The notes below the pieces were generated by a model that had not been told where the DNA came from, searched no databases, and saw only the letters and a list, made by a program, of their open reading frames with translations. Position numbers and translations under genes: made by a program. A DNA stretch of 64,000 bases, from the NCBI GenBank assembly GCA_002633005.1, contig NMRA01000008.1, positions 2,122,598-2,186,597 of the forward strand. Reading direction: 5' to 3'. Below are positions 49,101 through 60,200 of the stretch, piece after piece (the first letter of the stretch is position 1; each line of letters starts with the position of its first letter). The DNA is from Phoronis australis (lineage: Eukaryota; Phoronida; Phoronidae).

Positions 49101-52100
49101 GAGTCTCCCAAACGCGAGCTGGAGCTCAAACCTCTGAGCTACGCCGACTTCTGTACTTACAAGTGGCGCACCTACTGTCGTTGCAAAAGTTTGTCTTCAA
49201 TTCTTTTCAATTTATGTCTGTCTCGAGGTTTTCTATCAAAGAATTGATCAAGTGTTGTTGACGATCGCACAACACCATTTAGAGGTTGACACAAATGGAT
49301 GATGGTCGTATAAGTGATAGAAGCCCTGTAATAATAATAATAAGTAAGGTTAGATGCCTCATGTTATCCCAAGCACGACTTATAAGGTTAAGTGCAACAA
49401 TTTTGTTCTATTCAGGCCACAATATGACAGACATTTGAAATTTTGTTTTGTCAAAATTTTCAGCAGAAATAAATAAAATTTATACAAAATTTACTCAGAC
49501 TGGTATTAACCGAGTGTGTAGGTGTCACAAAATGGCATTTTGATTATTACCGTAAACTCAGGGGTTAATGCCTTGGGCACTCAAATTGGGAAACCCTGAG
49601 ATGGGGTTGGCGATTACCCAAGCAATGGGCGCTAAAACAAAAATTGGCAAAAAGTTGGGAGTGAGCGATTACCTGGGCATGGGTGTTAACCCACGAGTTT
49701 ACAGCAATCAGCCTTTGGAAAATAGAAGTGTGACAATGTTGGCAATTAATTTTGTGCGATATAAGTGAATGATTGTCACACAGTAAAACTCGCAAAAGTT
49801 GTCCATGCACAAGTTAGATCTTGAACTAGGTCAAAGTTCCGCGATACGAATTTTCGACGTCTCTTGGCTCTTCATCTAAGTATGATTTCACCTTTCTCTC
49901 AGTCTAGTTGGGTATGACTCATGTGTGTTACTGTGTCACGTTGTCGTCTCATTACATTACAAATTATGGCCTCATATAGCTTGTCTTGTTACATTTCGCA
50001 AATATTTTCTTTTCAAGCTAACAGACGTGGGTGTTTGTGCTGTGGCTCGTTCCTGCTCCCTTAAAGTCATCAGCCTCTCCGGAAACCGCTTGGTGACTGA
50101 TCAGAGCATCTTCACCATCGCCAACAGTTGCTCGTACTTGGAGGAGATCTATTTAAATGGCTGTTACCATGTCTCACCAGCTGTGGTCAGATACCTCAGA
50201 GTGAGTACTGTTTGTTTATCCTTTGTCATGCAGTCACTAATGACCTGGAAAGGTAATACGTAGGTATGGGGGAGGATCTACTATGAGAGCAGATGGTGGG
50301 TATTGTCTCGGGGTACGTTTTTCAACGTTCAATATTGCCTTGGGTACCCATTTTTCTGCATTGCTTTGGATTTTAAATGTTCATTATGCTGAAGAAAGCC
50401 CCTGTTTGAGATGATGTGATGCTACTGAATAACTGAGATGTGTTCCCTACGATGCTAATAGAATGTATCCCTTCCCGGGTTGCAACAGAATACTTCCCTA
50501 CTATATTTTTATGATGAATTTGACCCTACCATTAATTTTCTGACAAAAATACACACAAAAATTGAGTTCTTCAGCCTACAATGGACCCTTGCTTTCTTAG
50601 CTCAATAAGTGACCTACTTTTGTAGCATTGCCTCGTACGCCAGTTGATACTCCACCCTTCCTTGATGTTTAAGTTACTCAGACACTGAAAATGTTTTGCG
50701 CCAAACCATTTGAAGGGTCAGATGTGTTCCTATTGAGAAGACCATGGCCGATGTAGATTTTCGGATGAGACTGTCCTCTATGGGGGCCCCCTAGTGGCAA
50801 CTTTTTTGTGTCCACAACAGTCTCTCCTGAACCATTCGCATGTTCTTTGTGGAATGTGGTCAATGCACTCCTATGAATGTGATAAATGGATGATGACGAC
50901 TTTTGATGGATCTGACTGCCCTTGTGCCTCCTTGTTGCAATTTTTGTTTTTGCATTTGCCTCTGTATCTTCCAAGTTCCTTGGTGGATTTTTATGAAATT
51001 TGATTTCTGTTATAAGGAGATGACACTGTCCCTTTTTTGGATGGATGTTTCTTATTCTGTGTCATCTACTGGCCATTATTATTATCAAGTCTGTTCTTGG
51101 CATCCCCATATATATGCCAACCTCACAAAAGATCATTGTGTTAATTGGCAGATGAGTTTCTTCTGGCAAAAGCATGACTGATGTTGATTTTTTTGGATGG
51201 CTCCAACTACTGTGGCACCCCCTAGAAGCTTACCATTGCGTTGCAATCATGGGCAGATTTCAATGGTTTGGTTTGGTTAACAGCACCCTATTTTCTATGT
51301 GTCCACAAAATTTAGTTGACACTGGCTAATGCAGTTCTAAAAAATCTTGGCAGTGAACTATATTCAACTTTATGTCTAAAAACATGCAATTGTAATTTAA
51401 ATCTACAATTAGTTTCAGGACAAGTCACGGTCCACTTAAAAAACAGCGAGAGTTCAGATTAAATAATGAGTTACACAGAGTAGTTATCAAAATAAACTGG
51501 ACAGTGTCTAAATTCAACAAAGTTTTGACTCACAAAAACACAACTAAATAATTCTTTTTACCTGGAATCCCATTCTGTGCTTGACGAGGGGCTTTTCAAG
51601 TGTTGTTTTGGGGAGAATAGAGTTTCCAGATGATATTTAGTGAATGATTTGCGGATTACAGTGTCAAAGTGATTCTTTTCACTTCGAGTCGCATTCAATG
51701 CTGGCTAAATCTCAACAGGTGTTGCTTCTTACACTGTCTTTATCAAAACGTGTACTCATGGTGCAAGGCTATTCACATGAGCAGCTAGGCACATTTAACT
51801 CCGATTGAATTTTTGACAAAGGTCCTATTTTTGTGACTTAAGTTCCACTTAACTGCCAAGTAATTCTAGCAAGAAGTTGGACATATTTTGATGGAGTTTG
51901 AGAACTTTTTGTCGACGTTTGTCTAGTTTATTTTGAAAACTATTGTTCCAAGTTTCTGTCTAGTAATCTATTTTATTTTACCTAATTTGTTTGGTGATGT
52001 TTTAACTGAAATCCTCAAAACAGTGAACAGTGTAAATTTGCTTTGTTCTTGCTATATTCTATATTACTTTTTATTGTAGGACACATGCATTCCACGAGTT

Positions 52101-52193
52101 TTCACATACCACAAGCTTCCCAATGTGTCCTCAAGTATGATAATGGCCAAGAACTTAGACACTGGTGAATTCTGTAGAGCCGACTTGATGTGA
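40131..52193 (+). CDS. AMN1-like cysteine-type leucine-rich-repeat protein
   Basis: Eleven coding exons: 40131-40431 (exon starts 40099), 41550-41705, 43455-43567, 44106-44188, 45708-45756, 46061-46288, 46772-46840, 47608-47772, 48672-48830, 50018-50200 and 52080-52193. Phases agree throughout and total 540 codons (539 aa). The N-terminus S-L-L-H-M-C-V-Q-C-I-A resembles the start of AMN1. At least a dozen LRRs of the L-x-x-L-x-L-x-x-C-x-x-(I/V)-T-D type follow (for example L-Q-Q-L-D-L-S-Y-C and L-H-T-L-Y-M-K-G-C), as in AMN1 and FBXL proteins. I see no F-box. The protein is about twice the usual AMN1 length, so it may be a separate LRR family; a substrate-recognition or scaffold role is only inferred. 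An in-frame TGA precedes the ATG, supporting the start. Exons 6 to 11 are all phase 0-0. Confidence 0.85.
40960..41210 (+). mobile_element. Repeat family C, copy 1
   Basis: Starts near TACAAGCCAAAAGAATTCAG and runs through CAAAATTACCCAAAATTCTC. It aligns by eye with the reverse complement of 56640-56915 and with 54926-55035. The family ends in inverted CAAAAGTA..CAGACAAAATGA-type sequences, suggesting a non-autonomous DNA element. It lies in intron 1 of the LRR gene. Confidence 0.5.
41248..41269. repeat. 22-bp perfect palindrome
   Basis: CAGCTACCTGT followed at once by its reverse complement, in intron 1 of the LRR gene. No function can be assigned. Confidence 0.85.
42442..43225. mobile_element. 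Possible solo LTR in LRR intron 2
   Basis: A 784-base block begins TGTTACAGACCGG and ends GACATCCCTACA. GTTGT occurs at both borders (42440-42444 and 43226-43230), a possible 5-bp target duplication that overlaps the first bases. Inside are a TATTTATAA box (42871), CTTGATCTGA decamer repeats (42760-42850) and a 64-bp tandem pair (43013-43136). No coding region is attached, so a solo LTR is one reading. Confidence 0.3.
44849..45540 (+). repeat. Repeat B, copy 2, with a nested SINE
   Basis: Matches repeat B at 22120-22512 on both sides of a SINE inserted at 44885-45129: AAAGTGCTTAAAAACCACC before it, CTAGTGACTATATTGTCA and GCAGCAATATCTGACC to GGAGGGTGACT after it. It lies in LRR intron 4. Confidence 0.7.
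44885..45129 (+). mobile_element. tRNA-derived SINE, family A, copy 2
   Basis: Full-length element. The tRNA-like head 44901-44967 has an A box (TGGCCTAGTGTGATAGG), a B box (GGTTCGAGTCC) and paired ends GTGGCCT and AGGTCAC. The body ends in a run of T. The flanking direct repeat GTTCTGA at 44878-44884 and 45130-45136 is the target duplication. The body matches 15573-15803 in inverse orientation. Confidence 0.88.
46677..46758. repeat. 35-bp perfect hairpin next to an LRR exon acceptor
   Basis: The left arm 46677-46711 and right arm 46724-46758 are perfect reverse complements (core TTGGCTTGGTGATTGTTGCT) with a 12-base loop. The exon 7 acceptor is at 46770-46771, only 12 bases beyond the hairpin, so the structure covers the expected branch-point region. 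Confidence 0.95.
48881..49550 (-). mobile_element. LRR intron 9, with tRNA-like SINE head, family B
   Basis: Inside LRR intron 9. A poly-G tract with an n starts at 48901. On the minus strand from 49150 to 49085 a tRNA-like segment has an A box (GGCGTAGCTCAGAGG) and a B box (GATTCGAATCC) at suitable spacing, but poorly paired ends. It is a SINE fragment, different from family A. Confidence 0.5.
49551..49702. mobile_element. MITE-like element, family 3
   Basis: GTAAACTCAGGGGTTAATGCC on the left faces GTGTTAACCCACGAGTTTAC on the right, about 150 bases overall, with repeated inner GATTACC and TGGGC motifs. It lies in LRR intron 9. Confidence 0.55.
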
Positions 52194-53030
52194 AGGACTT
52201 GTTCCAGTGATTAGACTCACAAACCACGGAAGGGCTGTAACTGGTCTTATTGGACAAGTGGACACTTGAGTTCTTGAAAGGATGCCACAGACTTTTGAAG
52301 GAGTAGCTCAAGAAGACAACTTAGCAAATTTACTTTGAATGTATCACATATTTGGCCATGAACATTCACCTCAATCTAAACATTATATGTGGTTGCATAA
52401 TCCGTCATTTTCATCCATCCATCCAGTTCCCACTGTTGTACAATATCTCTAAAATATCTCAATGCATGTTCATTGGAAATTTTGCAAAATCAAGATTTTC
52501 ATGAAATTTGACCTATAGGTTTCTCTTATGGAGACGACGATTTAAGATGTATTCTATGTAATCTGCGCCCCCTAGTGGCCATTTTTATTTTTCCATCTGT
52601 TTTTGGCATCAGTTTATCTATCTGCCATACAGTTTGATGAATAATTAAGAAATTTCTCAAATGTGTTCCTATTGAGAAGAAAACAGCAGGCATTGATTTT
52701 CAGATGTGTTGAACTACTGATGCGCCCCTTGTGGCAATTAGTCTTATTTTTGAGTATACTTATGTCAAGTTCCTTGATGGATTTTCATGAAATTTGGCTA
52801 ACAAGTTTTTGTTAAGATGACACATTTCCACTTCCAATGGAGTTAATTTATTGTGTGCTCTTAAGTGAGCGACTGTTTTTATTTTTGTCTTATTTTTGGC
52901 ATCCGCCTCTCAAACCACCAAAGCGCCTGAATGATTATGAATTTGTTCAGATATGTTCCTATTGAGATGATCACGACTGGAATAACTACTGTCCAACTAG
53001 TGTGGTGTCCATAAGTGGCAAACATGTTGT
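50670..53030 (-). repeat. Cluster of dispersed repeats with CTCF-like motifs
   Basis: At least three inverted-orientation copies of a repeat related to 11501-11830 lie here, across the last LRR intron and the LRR 3' side. Minus-strand motifs: CCACTAGGGGGCCC (50797-50784), a partial one near 51218, CCACTAGGGGGCGC (52578-52565, an exact core match) and a partial one near 52722. Shared phrases include GTGTTCCTATTGAGAAGA and GGATTTTTATGAAATTTG. Confidence 0.65.
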
Positions 53031-54225
53031 GTATGAAACGAGAAAAATGTCCAAACTTGGCTAACTTCGGAACATCTTAGAAATGGTTGATCAGATTCAA
53101 TGCATTATGTAGTGTTCCAGGTATTGTTTAATTTTAAAATGATTTACTTTTACATCAATAATAGGGCTTCCCTGATTTTTGCATGGAACCAAAGCGAAAC
53201 GATTTAGAAATTAAAGTATTACAGCATTTTTAAACATTATATCGAATGGAAATTTGGTCAATGTTATTTAAGCCATTGTTTTTCTGTGAATGTTTCTTTT
53301 TAAAAATTATTTTACAAATCCTTTGTTATGTAACTCAATTAATGTCAGATATAAAGTCAAGTTCTACAGGCTGTCTGTATTCAAATAATATATTGACTTA
53401 CCAATTTAAAATTTGTACTTCAAGTATTTGGCTAAATGCACGCAGTTGTTGTCAAGGTCCTACCCAACTTAAAGGGAGAGGGTCAATAAATTGGGATTAG
53501 AGTGTCACATGATAGGAAAACCTCATTAGACCAACACGATAGCTCACCAGTAACACATTCTATAAAAAGATAACCTAGTGGATTCTCACAACTCGACAAC
53601 GGTACAATTAGGGCATGTAAGACGCACGTGGACGATCATGATGGTAAAGTGTGCCTGTGGCCTTCATTTTTGAGTTCCCTAAATACCCTGAGTTAGCAAG
53701 GAACTGATTACAATTCGCATATTGTTGTCTTCTGCTTAGTCTGTGTGTGATGTAAGCAGAGTACACTGTATTTGGATTCTAAATTGACAGTAAAAGCGGG
53801 AAGTTGGTGGGATGCACTTTTAATCCCATTCCCAGTTTTATTCACTTGTACGATGAGCACACGAAAGTCTGTGCCTATGCCTTTAATGGAAGAAAAGTAA
53901 ACGAAGATATGTACCAAAATTTATTGTATGAAAAACTTCAGCATATTTTGACATAAATTAAATTTAATGAATGCAAAATACTGTTTGAAAACAGTAAAAG
54001 CAGAATGACATTCAAGAATCCAAGGTCCATGATGTGTAAAGTTCTCATCCATAGTGAAACCTCTAATTTACAACTGACATCTGATGTTCAGTACAGAAAT
54101 GCAGCATCGCGTTTGCAATCCCAGACGTAAGACAACATCTCAGCTATGACTATTCGTACCACCTTTAATAAACCATGCTGAGAATGACTGCACTAGTTTC
54201 AAGCATGATGCAACCGTAGACCCGA
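52194..54225. other. Convergent intergenic region with 3' UTRs
   Basis: Holds the LRR 3' UTR (a candidate plus-strand AATAAA at 53485-53490) and the SLU7 3' UTR (a minus-strand AATAAA at 53925-53920, about 300 bases past the SLU7 stop). Repeats fill 52.4-53.0 kb. No other coding signal. Confidence 0.5.
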
Positions 54226-57200
54226 CTACATAAACTGTGACATGGGGTCGTCGAACTTTGGCCTCTTCATCCTGTATGCTTCCATTTCTTCTTTGGTTGG
54301 TTCTCGCACATTAACCATACTGTTATAGGGTCGCTTCCTTTCATCCATGGCCAGTAACCTGTCAGCTTCCTTCCGTTCCTCCTCCTGCCTTAGCAGTGCC
54401 TGAAATAGCAGAATGTTGTTTTTTATATTGTTTGTTCATGACCTTTGCACAGCTGTCTATTAAAAACTTCTATTAGCCAAATACCGGAACACCACGGTAC
54501 CCTCTCTGATTCTGCAACATTTAACCACAACGCTGCGCATCCATAGAGCACTTGCATGCATCTCAAAAGAGCATGAGCAGCCCTGCCTTTCAAATTGTAC
54601 AATGCATTTTTCTACCTCCACAAAAGAGGAGAGTTGAATTCGGGTTGTGGGGATTGGATTACAGTGGTGTTGCGGTATTGCAGCGTGTGACCCAAACTAA
54701 TCCAAATTATTTCAACCTGCGTACACACCGTTGAATTGGTGCTTATACCCTTTTGTTCAATCATGCAATGAGGTCACAAGCAATTTGTGCAGGGTTACGC
54801 AAAGCTTTGACATCACAGCAAAGACTTGATTGTTGGCTTTTGCATTGACATTTTTCTCGAAAATGAGGTGGCTGCCATGGTTTATGTGTCAAAAGAAAAA
54901 TTAGTATCCACATCACTAAATGCAATACAACCCAAAAGTATTCAGACAAAATGACCCGGAATTCTCTGTCACGATGGCAACTGAATTAGATACAATGACG
55001 GGAAACGGCATTTATTTGATTACTTTTGTCATGTTGCATGCGCCAACACAGGTGGTTTTATGATACATATAACAATTCCAATTTTAACTAAATCAACAAA
55101 CCACATAGGTCATGAATAATTTTCCCATGAAATTTGGTGGAACTCAAAATCCCTGCAAATTTGTGTCCCCGTGCAAAAAAGTTTTCCTAGTAAAAATTTG
55201 CTTCAAAAATACACAAGATTACTTCGACCAATTTGCTCATTCCAACAGCACTAGTAACCCAGACATACAAGAGGTGTAACTTGTCTAATACCTAGAAAAC
55301 AAATTTACGCTAATTCGATAATAATTAGAAAATAAGTGGACGGTACATACCAGTTTCAGTTTCTGCTCATCAATTTCATCTGAATCACTATCACTACTCT
55401 CGCTACTACTGCTTTTAGACTTCCTTTTCTTGTTTTTCTTTTTCTTCCTTTTCTCCTTTTTCTTGGAATTGGCTTTTTGTAATTTTTCCTGGTGTTGCTA
55501 CAATGATAGTAAACGCTTATTAACAAGCAACCACAGAAATACATCAAAAGTTACAAAGCTATATTAACTTCGTCGGTAAAAAAACTGTTGTACACTTAGT
55601 AGGCAGTCAGGCCTCACAAACTGAAAATTAATGGGTGATTAAATATTTAGCAGATTTGCAAAAGCACAACATGTAAAAGTCAACTACCGTGTAATGCACT
55701 CGCGCGCCTATATCAGGAAAAACACGTTCCTGAAAAAACAACTTTCTACTCAAGTGTTGCACATACAGTAGAAGACAAAAATACTCAAGACAAAAACAAT
55801 CCAGACAAAAGTAATCCAGACACACTTGCTCACAACGCTGATAATGTAACATCTGAGGTTACTAGTACCTTCCAACACGTAAAGAAGCAAACTAGGAGTT
55901 GTAATAACTGCTCAACAACAAAGGAAAAAACACAGATAGACTGGGATTTGACCGTCTACCTCCCAACGCTAAGGAAAGAAATAACTATGCAGGAGTTGTG
56001 GCACAGCTTGTGGACGTCGTTGGACATCGAGGACTTTAGTTGCCCAAACTGTAATAGTCTCAGTGGCCAGCTCACATGGTCATTAGTAAAACCGCCAAAA
56101 TACCTTTGTATTCATATCTTACGAACCGCGACTAATGGTGAAAAAATCAACACAAAGATTTCCTCTTATGACCTCTCCGGCTACAAAATAAAAGCAATCA
56201 TTGAACACCATGGAAGAAACACGACGGGTGGTCATTACACATGCTGTGTTAAATCGTCAGCATGGGAATGGATAAATTTTGACGACTCTACAGTCACAAG
56301 TACATCCAAGCCTCCCCTGGATGCCTACATTGCAATATATGAATTATAAACCAACAAAGGAAATCAACATAAAAAATATGGCGCAATTTCAACATCAGCG
56401 TCGCATATCACATCTGACGCAGCCAAGTCAAGTTATTTTTGAAATTCATCCTGGTACGGGAATTGGAGATAGTTAGGCCTATAAAAGATCTTTAACCCAG
56501 CCGCAGAGCGTCTAAAGCCGCGCACCGTACCAGTGACTGCTGGCAACTCATCGGAGACTCAACTTTAACATCCTTCACCGCAGAGATAACAACTCTTGGG
56601 CTGTCTCCGATGAGTCCATTCTTTGTTGAATGTTTAGGTAAATTCAGACAAAAGTAATCCAGACAAAATGATGTTTTCCCATCGTATCTAATTGTGTTAA
56701 CGGCAAAAATTACTTGCAATAACTATTATGGCGGCAACATTCTAATTTACAGAATAGTTTATCTATCTCGCTAACTTTCCAGATAATTTCTCTTCATTCT
56801 CCGTCTTGAGGAAGACTACTCTGATGGAGAATTTGGCATCTGTCCAGCCGTCACAACGAGGAATTCTGGACTATTTTTGCAAAATACTTTTGGCTTATAC
56901 TGTAGGCGCATGGATTTAATTTCACTTACAGACACGTGGCCTTTTATTGCACACGCACTACTTTTTGGTCAGTCTTGTCCATTCTTTATATTTTTCATTT
57001 CTTAAGTTGCATTTTGTCTTGTGCTTTAGCAGTCTTGTAATACTCCTCACCATGATAGGATTCCATTTTTGTAGTCTGCTAAAGTCACAAGCAATGCGTA
57101 CATATGCCATTTTTGAATTTTCAATTTTAGGGTTAGCCAACCCCAATAGACATTGTCTAGTACTTTCTATAGCCATTCATGGTTTCGATGTTCTTGTAGG

Positions 57201-60200
57201 CAACAGAAATGGAACCCTGTCACAGTAAGGAATGTTACAAGACTGATTTTATGAAAGTAAAACGCCTAACTTGATTTTCATTGTTAGCCAGCTAAACTGG
57301 GAAAAATGTAGCTTTAATAGACAACATTGAGACAAGTACATGTAACCATCAACTATTTTGTAATAAATAAGCAAACCGTCACTTGCATGTGATTTTAAAA
57401 CTCAGCTCAAGTTTATTGGTTTTACTTTAAATGCACCATATAAAGACCCATGTACATTTTAAATGTACCATACAAAAGACCCATGTACATGTTAAATGTA
57501 CCAACCACTCAATATCCTCAAAGCCATTATAACTACCTGATACAATGACTTGGGTTCTTTTTCTTCTTCAACTTCTGGCTGTTTCTCACTTAATGCAATA
57601 AGTTGACCCTACAAAGCAAAGTGGTTCCAATCAATACTGTGTACAAACTAGCTATAAAGTTCTTAACACACAGTCAGGCATTTGAAGAAATCAATCAGAG
57701 ACTTAAGAGTGTTAAATTCACAAGAAAATCTTATTTTATAGTTTTTTAACTTCAAACAAAGCTTCTTGCCCTAGTCATTTGTATTACATAGAGGAGGAAA
57801 CTGATAATAGACAAAAAATTACCGATTAAAATGGGAATCTGTAGTTCAACTATGAAGTTTGCTAGAAAAAATTAGGAGTAAGGTGGTTTTACTTTGGTTT
57901 TAAAAACATCTCTCATGATTTCAAACACAATAAATTTACACTTCTGACAGACAAAATATTTTGGTACCCTTTCAAACTTTTAAGTTTAAAAAGGCATGAG
58001 CCCCAACTTTTAAGAATAGTTTTAAGAGTCCGAAATTAAGGAAACTTTATCAGCCCCTACTTCTTAGGAAAAAAATGAGTTTCAAGAGTAAATTTAAGGG
58101 TTTTTCATTCATTACAGAAAGCCAAGTATCCAACAAGTTGTCAACTTCATTTGAGTTAGACCACTATAAGACAACACCCGGAAGCTACTTTTAACTAAAG
58201 AAATGTATACATCATGAGACTGCTTTCTGATCATATGGATTTGAGCCTGAATCCTTCGTAGTTGCAATCCTACACTCTGCTAGCCAAGTTAAATCCCACT
58301 AGAGCATTTTAAGTGTACTTAACTGATGAAGTCAGTCTTGATTTCAGAGAATGTCTGCCAGACCATAGTAATTAGAATTGGTAACTTGTAATAAAATCGC
58401 AAACGCACAATGGATTTTATTATTTAGTACGACGTTCAAAGCTAATAACTTTGAAAAGTGTATCCAACAGTATTCTCCAAAATGCATTTTCTGCTGTAAA
58501 AATGATAACGTCTCTTCAACTTTTCAAGAATTGTTTAAGTGATGACGAAGAAAACAACATACACACAGTTATCATAAGCTCAACAAGTAACCACTCAAGA
58601 CATTCCCATGACATCTTACCCTCCTTTAAAATCTTCCGACTTACCTCCGCCACTTCTTTTCCTGCTTCCCCTGTGCAGTAAGATTCTTTTATCATTGAGT
58701 GACAACACTTATAACCCCATTGGCCCCTGCTCCAGTAGGAACCCCACACAGTCTGTAAACAAGCAAAATGCCATCTTGATCTGATATTGAAGCAATATGT
58801 TCTATTACCATCACATGAATTCAATGGGTACGCTGTACATAAAGCAGTGTTCTCACCAGGCTTTTTGAGCACAGAGGCCTACCGTACTCAAATTTGGCCA
58901 CCATGCTCACATTTTGAGACACTATGGTCTAATTGTTGACAAAACACAAAACACGATGGTAAGGCACGTGACTAACTGGTGAACAGTCTCAAAATATTCA
59001 CCTGAAAAGAAAATGTTTGGCACAGACTATATACGAGCTTCACATGAAACAATACCAATGCGATAGATAGTGAAAAATTGAAACTAACATCAGACAGTAC
59101 CCAAAACTGAGAACAAAATTATTATTCAGTGTTCCTGGACTGCTCATCCTCTATAAACAAGCATCTAGATAAAACAGTCATACAGAGCAAGACACTCATG
59201 ATGCTGTTGGGAGATTCTGTTGTGCCCAGTTAATAACATATCAACTTATAATAAATACATGACAAAAAGTTGACACAATTCATTAAAGTTAAGTCTAGAA
59301 ATTCATTTGCGTTTAAGAACTTAACGGAATTTCTTTACTTCATATGTATTGGGCTAACCAGATAGTCCTAGAAAAGCCTTAGCGAAATTTGAAAATGCGA
59401 GTTCAAGCACTCAAATTTAGACCCGCCAAATGATAAGTGAAGTTGCTTTTTTGTGCCATATTTTGTCACCACGAGATCCCTGCACAAACAACAAAAGACC
59501 GACAACAGTTGCATCGAATAAAGAACTGAATAGAACAACTTTGTGTGCAGGATTTATTCGCAGCTGTCTGAATTAAAAAGTGATTCTCGTGGTAACGTAG
59601 ACAAAAGCAAGCCAATCCATCAAACGCATTTAGCAATTCATGGCACTGGTGGGCTCAGAGTGATACTGTAGGAACCAAAGTTTACTGGCGTTACCATTCA
59701 ATACAGGCTTTAAAATGAAAGTCATGACAATGCTCTTGGCATTAGTACAGCAAATTACTCCTATATTGCTCATTATTGTACTATTCCATCTCTTAATTGC
59801 TTGTCTCTTGCCCTAATAAAATGCCCACAATCTTCAGGCACTGACATGCTTCATGTGCTTTCCGTATTCGGATTCATTGTGCAAACACAATGACTGACTA
59901 ACGAAAAACACTGCCTATACTACACATGAACAGAAATGCAGGGTACTGAAACACACTGAACTCTGAATGGAGCACCTACAGTCAATTTAGCACTGAAATA
60001 CATCAATGATAACAGAAAAAAACCACATTGATTTCCCCTTAAAATTTGAAATTTGATTTTCCTAAAGCAATGTGCTAAATTGGTAATGAAATATATGACT
60101 CATTGTATTCCTTGTATAGGGCTTGCACAAATGCACACGAGACTTGGTCACATCCACAGCACAGAACTGGCACAAATGCACATGAGGCTTAGTCATATCC

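Noticed and set aside
49085-49150. tRNA gene on the minus strand
   Set aside because: A and B boxes are present, but the acceptor ends do not pair well. Better read as a SINE fragment.
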